A DNA stretch of 41,418 bases from Candidatus Aminicenantota bacterium (GTDB lineage: Bacteria > Acidobacteriota > Aminicenantia > UBA2199). The stretch spans positions 1 through 41,418 of the forward strand of contig JALHTJ010000127.1 in assembly GCA_022865785.1 (NCBI GenBank). Reading direction: 5' to 3'. Below, one piece after another: positions 31,524 to 39,068 of the stretch; the stretch's first letter is position 1, and every line of letters begins with the position of its first letter. The notes below the pieces were generated by a model, which saw nothing but the letters and a program-made list of their open reading frames with translations, was not told the DNA's origin and did not search any database. Made by a program: the position numbers and the translations under genes.

Positions 31524-33113
31524 ATGAAGAAGATAGGTCTGGCATGGTTTTTCCTTTTGTTGATGTGGTCGCTGCCGGCTTCGGAGCCTGCTATTCACGG
31601 AAAGGGCTTGCCGCGGTTGAAGAAAGATTTTTCCAAAATCATCTGCCGCTTGCTCAGCGGCTTTGAACTGCGCCGCGAGAGTCGATTTTTGCAGGCAGCG
31701 CTTTTTTTCAGCGAGATCAGGTCCCATCCGCTTTGGGAAATGACCTGGGGTAAACGCAGGCAATCGCTGGCAGCCGAACAAAAACTGCTGAAAGCTAGCG
31801 CCCTGCTCTGCAGTCATCTGCGTAGCGATACTTACCTGTCCAAAAAAAGCGAATGGAATCTATCCCTGCTGGCAATGGATTATTTACGCATGGCAGACCG
31901 TGTTCAGGTGCCGGCGCTCAAGGCGGCACTGTGTCCGCCTGATGGTTGGGAGATCGGCCGGGTGCAAAAACAACTAGAGGCCGGGCAGGTGCTGCTGAAG
32001 TACGCTTTACTTGAAAACCGCATACTGGTATTTTTCATCGCTGACGGCGCGGTCGGATATGAATTTCTCTCGGCCAGTACGGCGCATGCCGTGCAAATGA
32101 TCGACCGGCTTTCCGAACCACTGGAGGATTTAGCCAACGGCAGGGTCGATTATCTGCGCATTCATTTTGACATGGAACTGGCGCAACGGCTTTACAATAT
32201 TTTCCTGAAAAAGGCGGTCGAGCGTTTTCCTCATTGCGACGAGCTTTTCATCATTCCCGATCAGGAACTTTTCAAGCTGCCTTTTGAAGCCCTGGTTATG
32301 GGTTTTAACAAAAACTTCCAGCAGGACGATGTTTTGTTTTCTGAGTACAAGGCAGCCGATTATGTCATTCAAAAATACACGGTTTCGTATTATCTTTCCC
32401 TTGCCGATTTTTTACGGAAATTCCCTGGCTCCAAGAGTCATCCGCTCACTCTGGCCGCTTTCGGCCAGCCGCTTATCACGCAGGCACCGAAAAACGCACA
32501 TTTCCCGAACCAGGCAAGTGTCAGCTACATAGCCGAAATCCCTTCAACGCGCCTGGAGATACTGAACCTGGAAAAAATGTTTGCCGTTTCGCGCCGGCGC
32601 ATATTCCTGGGCGCCAGTTTCAATCATGCCAATTTTGTCCGCTTCGCGTCCCAGGCCAGGCTTATCCATATCGCTACCCACTTTTTTACCAACCACGAGG
32701 ATCCGTCCTGCTCGGCTTTTCTGTTTTCCTCGACCGCCACATACCCGTCTATGTGCCAGGCCAAACAGATTCTCAAACTGCGTCTGCAGGCTGAACTGGT
32801 AATCCTCAGCGCCTGCGAAACTTCGGAAAAAAATTTACTGGGCCTCAAGTCGTTGAGCGGCATGACGGCCGCTTTTCGCCAATCCGGGGTGCGGGATCTG
32901 ATAGCCAGCCTCTGGCCTGTGGATGAATTCAGTTCCCTGATCGTGCCGTTATTCTACGGGGAATACCTGCAGAGCGGGGCTTGCGCCGCGGCCTTAAGAA
33001 AGGCCAAATTGATTCTTTTCGACAAAACCATTCCCATCCAGGACAATGTCCGGCTCTCATTGGCCCATCCCTTCCTGTGGGCCAATTATGTCCTGGTTCA
33101 TTTCTATCGCTGA
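31524..33113 (+). CDS. Exported CHAT domain (caspase-like) protein
   Basis: A 529-residue protein with an N-terminal signal peptide (MKKIGLAWFFLLLMWSLPAS). A helical region (about 25-130) without clear TPR consensus is followed by a C-terminal CHAT peptidase domain (about 140-529). Family motifs are IIPDQELFKLPFEAL, the catalytic His H386 in IHIATHFF and the catalytic Cys C431 in VILSACETS; then GMTAAFRQSGVRDLIASLWPV. Both catalytic residues are intact. The track begins at a TTG (31518) 6 bases earlier; ATG 31524 fits the signal peptide and promoter. Position opposite the sigma operon suggests a common regulon. Most bacterial CHAT proteins are cytosolic; export here is notable. Confidence 0.88.
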   Translation: MKKIGLAWFFLLLMWSLPASEPAIHGKGLPRLKKDFSKIICRLLSGFELRRESRFLQAALFFSEIRSHPLWEMTWGKRRQSLAAEQKLLKASALLCSHLRSDTYLSKKSEWNLSLLAMDYLRMADRVQVPALKAALCPPDGWEIGRVQKQLEAGQVLLKYALLENRILVFFIADGAVGYEFLSASTAHAVQMIDRLSEPLEDLANGRVDYLRIHFDMELAQRLYNIFLKKAVERFPHCDELFIIPDQELFKLPFEALVMGFNKNFQQDDVLFSEYKAADYVIQKYTVSYYLSLADFLRKFPGSKSHPLTLAAFGQPLITQAPKNAHFPNQASVSYIAEIPSTRLEILNLEKMFAVSRRRIFLGASFNHANFVRFASQARLIHIATHFFTNHEDPSCSAFLFSSTATYPSMCQAKQILKLRLQAELVILSACETSEKNLLGLKSLSGMTAAFRQSGVRDLIASLWPVDEFSSLIVPLFYGEYLQSGACAAALRKAKLILFDKTIPIQDNVRLSLAHPFLWANYVLVHFYR

Positions 33114-33285
33114 AAGCTCCTCAATCCCGGAAAAATTTTGCAAAGACGCGGATCATGTACAGGTGATCGGCTGTGCCGGCCGTTTCCCGGATCGAGCGCC
33201 TGGCCAGCATGGCTTTGCGACATCGACCGTTTGCATTTCCAGTCCGGACGATACAACCGCACCAATGGTCGATCCGCAGGCCATC

Positions 33286-33314
33286 TTGACTGCTGTTTTA
33301 AAAAACGCTACACT
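33286..33314 (+). promoter_or_regulatory. Promoter of the aldolase-fabD operon
   Basis: TTGACT (33286-33291), 17 bases, TACACT (33309-33314). AGGAG at 33322-33326 follows, 5 bases before the ATG at 33332. The rest of the 33114-33285 gap shows no supported feature. Confidence 0.6.
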
Positions 33315-33331
33315 GCCAGCCAGGAGCAACG

Positions 33332-34099
33332 ATGATCGCCTTGCTGGAGGAGACGCGGGAGTTCCGCCGAGTAGCCGAGGTCCTATTCATCAAAGGCTGG
33401 GCTGAAGCCAGTGCCGGCAACATTTCCCTGCGCTTGGCCGCTCCCCCCGCCCTTGACAAACTTAGACCCGAGCCTGACAAAATCATGGAAGCCTCAGTGG
33501 ACATGACGGATCTGATCGGAGATTGCTTCCTGGTTACCGCCAGCGGCAGCCGCATGCGCGAAATCGCCGCCGAACCTGAAACGGGTCTTTGCCTGATCCA
33601 AATCATTGACAACAGGCATTTTTGGATCATTGACGGTTCCGAGAAATTAAGTAGCGAGTGGGCCACCCACGCCGGCCTGCATTCTCTTTTCAAGGAGAAC
33701 CGCAGCGGCGAACGGGCCGTGGTTCATTGTCATCCGCTCAGCCTGATCGCTCTGAGCCATATTTTCAACTCTGAAAAAGAAATCAATGAGAGGATTTTCC
33801 GCCTGCAGCACGAGACGCGTCTGTTCGTCCCGGAAATGCTCGGGTTGATCCCCTACGCCGTTACCGGCTCCAAAATCCTGGCCAAGGCCAGCAAGGAGAA
33901 ATTGAAGAAATACCGTCTGGCCCTTTGGGACAAGCATGGCGTCATCGCCTCGGGAAAAAACCTGAGCCAGGCTCTGGACCGGATTGAAATCGTGGAGAAA
34001 GCGGCTGCTCTTTATATGCAGTTGAAATCCATAGGCCTGGAACCGGAGGGGTTGAGCGACAAGCAGATTACCGAGACTCTGCGCGCCTTTAAAAAATGA
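33332..34099 (+). CDS. Class II aldolase family protein (rhamnulose-1-phosphate aldolase-like)
   Basis: A 255-residue class II aldolase/adducin-fold enzyme. The N-terminal GWAEASAGNISLRL is the family glycine-rich phosphate region. A catalytic acid lies in SSEWATHAGLH, and zinc ligands are expected in VVHCHPLS (H-x-H) and WDKHGVIASG. The last motif and the C-terminal helix RIEIVEKAAALYMQL resemble rhamnulose-1-phosphate aldolase more than fuculose-phosphate aldolase. No rhamnose kinase or isomerase lies nearby, so the substrate may differ. The stop overlaps the next start (ATGA). AGGAG precedes the start. Confidence 0.83.
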   Translation: MIALLEETREFRRVAEVLFIKGWAEASAGNISLRLAAPPALDKLRPEPDKIMEASVDMTDLIGDCFLVTASGSRMREIAAEPETGLCLIQIIDNRHFWIIDGSEKLSSEWATHAGLHSLFKENRSGERAVVHCHPLSLIALSHIFNSEKEINERIFRLQHETRLFVPEMLGLIPYAVTGSKILAKASKEKLKKYRLALWDKHGVIASGKNLSQALDRIEIVEKAAALYMQLKSIGLEPEGLSDKQITETLRAFKK

Positions 34100-35067
34100 A
34101 AAAAACATTTACGGTCATTTCGATTTTCATGCTGACCTCGGCGCTGTTCCCCAACCGGGATCTGACCTACCGCTTGGAGTACCAGATCTGCGGCAGCGCG
34201 GTTTCGCGCTTGCTATTGGTCATTCCCATCCGCGTTTATTATGATGCGTCGGCAGCGATCGACCTGAAGGTTCGCCCGGGGCCCGACGGCGCCGCCGTCT
34301 TTACCTATGCCGGCATTCCCCGCTCAGCTTACATCATCAGGACGCTTGGTTTCTCCGGCAAAACCCTGGCCCTGCTCAGTGTCGATCAGGACGAAGCTGC
34401 CGGAAAGATTTTTATCGATCAACTCTTGCTTCAGTGGCAGAAGCAGACACCTGAATTTTCCGAGCGAGTGAAAACAATAAAAAAATTCCCCCACCAGCTG
34501 ACAACTACCGGTCCGGAGGCATTTGCCTTTGAAAGGGACGGCCAAGGCTATTACAACAATTTCACTGTCGGCCTGGAACCGCGTTACAAATACCACCCTG
34601 CTCAAATCGGCATCTATTTCAAGATCTTTCCCACACTGGCTGAATTACTGAAACTGCTTAACCATCGTTTCACCCCCGGCCAGGCCAGTGCTCCATTCGG
34701 CCCGTTTCCCGCCGAGTGGACGGGCGATGGGCTTGATTTTTCCGACAGCCTGAACCGGGTAGCGGTGCTGCTGGAAAAGATTGTCAGGTCCAAGGTCACG
34801 GTAAAGCAAAAATCCCCTTTGCGACTGCACTTCCGCATTGCCGCCAATAATTCCGAAGAGATGGAGATATGCGGGGAATCTTATCCCGACGTTCCGCTTT
34901 GGAAAGGATTCATGATCAGGGAAATTTTTCGCCGGGTACGGTTGCGCCAGGCGGACCGGGCTCTGCTTGCCGACGAATTATGGATGGGGGTGCGCAACAG
35001 CAAAGGCCAGGGCGGTTTTTGCAGACTGCAACTGAAAATGATCGAATCTGAGGAGGATAAAAAATGA
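34096..35067 (+). CDS. Exported protein of unknown function
   Basis: A 323-residue protein with an N-terminal signal-like segment (MKKTFTVISIFMLTSALFP). I do not recognise a family. The body is mixed alpha/beta with many aromatic and basic residues; features such as LTYRLEYQICGSAV near the mature N-terminus resemble the beta-sheet openings of DUF3108-like periplasmic proteins, but the match is weak. No Cys-lipobox is present. ATGA overlaps at both ends tie it to the aldolase upstream and fabD downstream, so it is translated within that operon. An envelope role is likely from the signal peptide alone. Confidence 0.7.
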   Translation: MKKTFTVISIFMLTSALFPNRDLTYRLEYQICGSAVSRLLLVIPIRVYYDASAAIDLKVRPGPDGAAVFTYAGIPRSAYIIRTLGFSGKTLALLSVDQDEAAGKIFIDQLLLQWQKQTPEFSERVKTIKKFPHQLTTTGPEAFAFERDGQGYYNNFTVGLEPRYKYHPAQIGIYFKIFPTLAELLKLLNHRFTPGQASAPFGPFPAEWTGDGLDFSDSLNRVAVLLEKIVRSKVTVKQKSPLRLHFRIAANNSEEMEICGESYPDVPLWKGFMIREIFRRVRLRQADRALLADELWMGVRNSKGQGGFCRLQLKMIESEEDKK

Positions 35068-36014
35068 ACGACAGCGCCTTTTTATTTCCCGGTCAGGGTT
35101 CGCAGGCTGTTGGCATGGGGCTGGACCTTTTCGAGAAAAGTGAATTCGCCAAAAAAACCTTCAAGCAGGCCGATGATATCCTGGGATATTATTTATCACG
35201 CATTTGTTTTACGGGTCCGGAAGAGGAACTGAAACTGACCTGCAACACCCAGCCGGCCCTGCTCACGGTTTCCTACATTCTTTATTCACTTTGGCAAAAG
35301 GAACCACTGCTGGCGGCCGGGCACAGTCTGGGTGAGTATTCGGCCCTGCTTTGCGCCGGGGTGTTCACTTATGAAGAGGGGCTCACCCTGGTTCACAAAC
35401 GGGGCAAATACATGCAGGAGGCAGTGCCAGTCGGCAAAGGGGCCATGGCCGCCCTGATCGGCGCAGATATAGAGAATGTGCGCCGTACCGTTGCTGTGGT
35501 GAACGATGAGAATGGCGGCTTGCCCGCCGACCCCGAAGGGGTAAGGCGGGTTGTCAACCTGGCCAACTGGAACAGTGCCAGCCAGGTTGTGATCTCGGGC
35601 GAAAAAGGGGCGGTAGAGGATGCGGCGCGACGCCTGGGGGTAAAAACGATCTTTTTGCCGGTTTCCGCTCCTTTTCATTCGGAGCTGATGCTCCCGGCTG
35701 AGGAGAAATTGGCCCTGGACCTCGACCGCGTGGTTTTTGCCGATCCCAGATTCCCGGTCATTAACAATTGGCAGGTGCAAAAGGTCAGGAGTGGGGCAGA
35801 CGCCCGCGCCGGTTTAAAAATGCAGGTTTCACGTCCGGTCCGCTGGCAGGAAACCATGGAGTCACTGCTCCTTGATCCAGGCGTCGCCAGATTCGCCGAG
35901 ATAGGCAGCGGCAAAGTGCTGGCCGGGCTGCTCAAACGCGCCGCCCGGGACAAGCAACGTGATATCCCGGTCGTGAATATTGAAAATCTGGCCGATATCG
36001 AAAAAAATCCCTGA
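35064..36014 (+). CDS. fabD: Malonyl-CoA:ACP transacylase
   Basis: A 316-residue transferase that loads malonyl groups onto ACP. The opening LFPGQGSQAVGMG and the catalytic elbow AGHSLGEYSALL (S88) are diagnostic; the catalytic His lies in APFHSELM. A loop between strands (NDENGGLPADPEGVRRVV) is longer than usual. GGAGG lies before the ATG. It sits in an aldolase operon rather than with the fab cluster 9 kb away, and fills the gap left there. Confidence 0.95.
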   Translation: MNDSAFLFPGQGSQAVGMGLDLFEKSEFAKKTFKQADDILGYYLSRICFTGPEEELKLTCNTQPALLTVSYILYSLWQKEPLLAAGHSLGEYSALLCAGVFTYEEGLTLVHKRGKYMQEAVPVGKGAMAALIGADIENVRRTVAVVNDENGGLPADPEGVRRVVNLANWNSASQVVISGEKGAVEDAARRLGVKTIFLPVSAPFHSELMLPAEEKLALDLDRVVFADPRFPVINNWQVQKVRSGADARAGLKMQVSRPVRWQETMESLLLDPGVARFAEIGSGKVLAGLLKRAARDKQRDIPVVNIENLADIEKNP

Positions 36015-36209
36015 ATATCCCCTTCAGCCGCTTGGGGAAAAGAAAATCAGGCAAAAAGCCCAAAAAAAACACTGTAACAATGAAAATCTAATAACCAAGT
36101 AATATAGGCATTTGACAGAAAAAAAACTCCATAAGGCAAGCCTGTTTTGGATGTCCGAGTGTCAACATTTCCATATCCCCGATAAGTCTATAAAAAAAAC
36201 AAAAAAAAC

Positions 36210-36238
36210 TTGACATTTTATTTTCAATATGTTAATAA
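36210..36238 (+). promoter_or_regulatory. Promoter of the pilMNOPQ operon
   Basis: TTGACA (36210-36215), 17 bases, TAATAA (36233-36238) in a very AT-rich 260-base gap. The leader of about 30 bases contains GGAG 6 bases before ATG 36276. Confidence 0.55.
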
Positions 36239-36275
36239 AACTTTAGTATGAAAATTACATACAGTGGAGAGTGCC

Positions 36276-37358
36276 ATGCCTCTAATCGGTTTTAAAAAAT
36301 CCAAACCCATCGTTGGACTTGACATAGGTTCATTTGCTTTGAAACTGGTGGAGTTGAAGGCGAAAAAAAAAGGAAGCGAAACACGCTATGAACTTGTCTC
36401 CCTCGGCTATGAACCTGTTCCCTATCAATCCATCGTAGAAGGAAGCATAATGGATTCGACGGCTGTGGCCGAGGCCATTCAACATGTATTTTACGACAGC
36501 AAGGCCAAAACCAACCATATCGCATTTTCCGTGTCGGGAAGTTCGGTTATTGTCAAGAAGATTGAAGTACAGCGCCTGAATCCCGATGAAATGCACGAGC
36601 ACATCCTGTGGGAAGCCCGGCCGCACATCCCCTTCACTCCCGATGAGGTTAACATTGACTATGAAGTAATCGAATCTCCCGATTCCCCTCCTGACCGGGT
36701 GGGGGTTATTTTATCGGCGGTCAGAAAGGAAAAAATGAATGATTATCTCAACGTGATCACCAGCGCCACCAAGGTAGCCAATATCGTTGACCTGGATTCT
36801 TTTGCTGCCCTGAATAGCGTGCTGCTCAATTATGAACTGTACCGCGATAAGGTCCTGGCCATAATCAATATTGGGGCATCGATCTCCAATGTGATCATTT
36901 CCAAGGCCGGCCACCCTGTATTTGTCCGGGATATCGCTTTCGGCGGCAACCAGTTCACCGACCTGCTGCAAAAAGAATTGAATCTCAAGTATGAAAAGGC
37001 CGAAGCGGTCAAAAAAGGCCGTGCCGTAGAGGGAATCTCCACCGCTGCGGTTAAACCGATCATCAACATTGTGCTGAACGACCTGCGCAACGAAATCAAA
37101 AAGACGTTTGAATTTTACCGCTCCAATACCACAGAAGGCCGGATCGACAACATCCTGCTCTGTGGCGGCAGTGCCAACCTGGAAGCGATCACCGACTATT
37201 TCTCTCAGGAATTTGATATCCCGGTTGAAGTGGTTAATCCCTTCAACAATATCGACATCAATTACAAAAAGTTTGATCTGAACTTCATCAAGGACATGGC
37301 TCCGTTGTTTACGGTTGCCGTAGGTCTGGCCCTGAGGGCCGTAGGGGATTCGAGATGA
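36276..37358 (+). CDS. pilM: Type IV pilus assembly protein PilM
   Basis: An actin-like cytoplasmic ATPase of about 360 residues that forms the ring of the pilus alignment complex and binds the PilN tail. The opening KPIVGLDIGSFALKLVEL is the phosphate-1 motif; VNIDYEVIE, IINIGASISNVIIS and LLCGGSANLEAI are the expected actin-fold segments. The track start is a GTG at 36264, which overlaps the Shine-Dalgarno; ATG 36276 is preferred. It overlaps pilN by 4 bases. Confidence 0.94.
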   Translation: MPLIGFKKSKPIVGLDIGSFALKLVELKAKKKGSETRYELVSLGYEPVPYQSIVEGSIMDSTAVAEAIQHVFYDSKAKTNHIAFSVSGSSVIVKKIEVQRLNPDEMHEHILWEARPHIPFTPDEVNIDYEVIESPDSPPDRVGVILSAVRKEKMNDYLNVITSATKVANIVDLDSFAALNSVLLNYELYRDKVLAIINIGASISNVIISKAGHPVFVRDIAFGGNQFTDLLQKELNLKYEKAEAVKKGRAVEGISTAAVKPIINIVLNDLRNEIKKTFEFYRSNTTEGRIDNILLCGGSANLEAITDYFSQEFDIPVEVVNPFNNIDINYKKFDLNFIKDMAPLFTVAVGLALRAVGDSR

Positions 37359-37954
37359 TCAAAATCAATTTATTAAAACCGGAAAAAAAAGAGGTGGCTG
37401 CTGGAGGGACGACCATCAGCTTGACCGAAGAGGCAAAGCCGAGCCAGTTGAGCCTGCCGGCGCTGATCGGCGCCATTGCCATCACGATTTGCGGCATCGG
37501 TTTGCTGTACTTCCTGCAATCAAGCGAACTGTCTTCTGAAACAAAACTGTTGGCTGACCGGACCCTCAGGAAGGCGGAACTTGAAAAAGTATTGAAGGAG
37601 CTTGCTGAAATTGAGACAACCAAATTGGAATTGGACAACAAAATAAAAATCATCACCGACCTGAAACTGCGGCAAAAAGATGTGGTTTTCATGATGGACA
37701 AAATGTCCAGAAGTCTGCCCGAATGGGTTTGGCTGACTAATTTGAATTTCAGGGGTGGGTCGGTGGCTATCAGCGGCAAAGCGCTTTCCAACAACCTGAT
37801 CGCGGATCTGATCAACAATCTGCAGAATTCGAATTCGTTTGTCAATGTCCAGTTGAAATCGACTACAAGAAAAAAGGAAGCCGGTATCGATATTTTTGAA
37901 TTTCGGATCGAATGTCAGTTTATCCGTCAGTCTGATCTCAATAAGGTGGTTTAA
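37355..37954 (+). CDS. pilN: Type IV pilus assembly protein PilN
   Basis: A 199-residue bitopic inner-membrane protein. The short cytoplasmic tail starts MIKINLLKPEKK, the PilM-binding motif of PilN. One membrane segment lies near 30-50, then a coiled coil (about 55-105) and a ferredoxin-like periplasmic domain (PEWVWLTNLNFRGG). Start overlaps pilM (ATGA), and pilO follows after 1 base. Confidence 0.93.
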   Translation: MIKINLLKPEKKEVAAGGTTISLTEEAKPSQLSLPALIGAIAITICGIGLLYFLQSSELSSETKLLADRTLRKAELEKVLKELAEIETTKLELDNKIKIITDLKLRQKDVVFMMDKMSRSLPEWVWLTNLNFRGGSVAISGKALSNNLIADLINNLQNSNSFVNVQLKSTTRKKEAGIDIFEFRIECQFIRQSDLNKVV

Positions 37955-37955
37955 A

Positions 37956-38594
37956 ATGGAAATTCAAAATTTACCTTGGTATGGGCAATTGCTGGTTTTT
38001 CTGATTGTAGGTGTCGTCCTGTTCGGTATTTTTTATTTCGTCATTTATTCACCCACCCAGGACGAGATCGCGTCCATCGTAGTTCAAAGCGAAAGACTTG
38101 AGGATGAAATCCGCAAAGCGGAAAAAAATGAAAGTAAATTGGAAAAACTGAAGGAAGAAAAAGCGCTCAATGAAAAGATCCTGGAAGACTTGAAGGGTAT
38201 TCTGCCGGAGAAGAAAGAAGTGAGTCAGATTCTACGCAAGATCCAGGCCATCGCCTCCAATGCCCGCCTGAAAACCTCCACCTTCAATTTCAACAAGGAA
38301 ACCAACCGTGAAATCTATCTGGAATGGCCGATCGCCATCAGCCTGGAAGGCAACTATCACAATTTGGGCATATTTTTCGATCAGGTTGCGCGCCTGAAAA
38401 AAATATTCACCATTGACGGGCTGAATATCACTCCCCTGCGTTCTCTGAGTTATGATTATACGGTCCAGGCCAGTTTTACCGCCACAACCTATATCTATCG
38501 CGAAGGAGGCAAAATCAGGCAGGCCGTCCCCAAGCGCGCCCCGGCCCGCAGGCCTGCAGCTCCGGATACGGGGTTGAAACCAGGAGATTTTTAA
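37956..38594 (+). CDS. pilO: Type IV pilus assembly protein PilO
   Basis: About 212 residues, with one membrane segment near 12-30 (LLVFLIVGVVLFGIFYFVIY), a periplasmic coiled coil (about 40-80) and a ferredoxin-like domain (LPEKKEVSQILRKIQAIASNARLK and after). The track start would lie inside pilN; AAGGTGG before ATG 37956 sets the start. A Pro/Ala/Arg-rich C-terminal tail (KRAPARRPAAPDT) is an odd extension. Heterodimerises with PilN in the family. Confidence 0.92.
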   Translation: MEIQNLPWYGQLLVFLIVGVVLFGIFYFVIYSPTQDEIASIVVQSERLEDEIRKAEKNESKLEKLKEEKALNEKILEDLKGILPEKKEVSQILRKIQAIASNARLKTSTFNFNKETNREIYLEWPIAISLEGNYHNLGIFFDQVARLKKIFTIDGLNITPLRSLSYDYTVQASFTATTYIYREGGKIRQAVPKRAPARRPAAPDTGLKPGDF

Positions 38595-39068
38595 ATGAAA
38601 ACCATATTTGTTCTCTTTATTTTATTATTTTCCCTGTTTATGCAAGCCCAGGAAATACCCATGGATATTCCCGAGGCTAGTGATGAAGAGACCGCCGAGA
38701 TCAGTGTTATGCCCGGAGAGTTTGTCTACAATCCAGAAGGCCGCCGTGATCCTTTCTGGAACCTGCTGCAGGGCAAGAGTGTCAAGGAAAACCGCGAGGC
38801 CATAGAAGGCATCGCCGGACTGATGATCGATGAACTGGAACTCGAGGGCATCGTTTTTGCTCAAGGGTCTTTCAAGGCATTGCTGAAAGGTCCAGATACC
38901 AGGCCCTATATCGTTAGCATCGGCGACAAGGTCTATGACGGGGAAGTCGTGGCCATGGACAGAAATTCCGTCAGTTTCAAAAAAAGCTTAACCTTGGCCC
39001 TGGCCGGACAGAAAGAACGCATTCTTATAAAGACCTTAAATCCTGAAGAGGAGGAAGAAAGAAAATGA
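38595..39068 (+). CDS. pilP: Type IV pilus assembly protein PilP
   Basis: A 157-residue periplasmic linker between PilNO and the secretin. A signal peptide (MKTIFVLFILLFSLFMQAQ) has no Cys at its end, so it is apparently not a lipoprotein as in Pseudomonas. A flexible acidic linker (about 20-45) carries YNPEGRRDPFWNLL, a PilP hallmark, and a small beta-sandwich (ELEGIVFAQGSFKALLKG) follows. It overlaps pilQ by 4 bases. AGGAG lies 8 bases before the ATG. Confidence 0.9.
   Translation: MKTIFVLFILLFSLFMQAQEIPMDIPEASDEETAEISVMPGEFVYNPEGRRDPFWNLLQGKSVKENREAIEGIAGLMIDELELEGIVFAQGSFKALLKGPDTRPYIVSIGDKVYDGEVVAMDRNSVSFKKSLTLALAGQKERILIKTLNPEEEEERK

Noticed and set aside
33046-33405. 119-codon frame spanning the CHAT 3' end and the aldolase 5' end
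   Set aside because: It overlaps two well-supported genes in another frame and crosses the aldolase promoter and Shine-Dalgarno.
36015-36209. Possible terminator after fabD (CCCC...GGGG)
   Set aside because: The stem is only four base pairs and no T-run follows, so it is not convincing.
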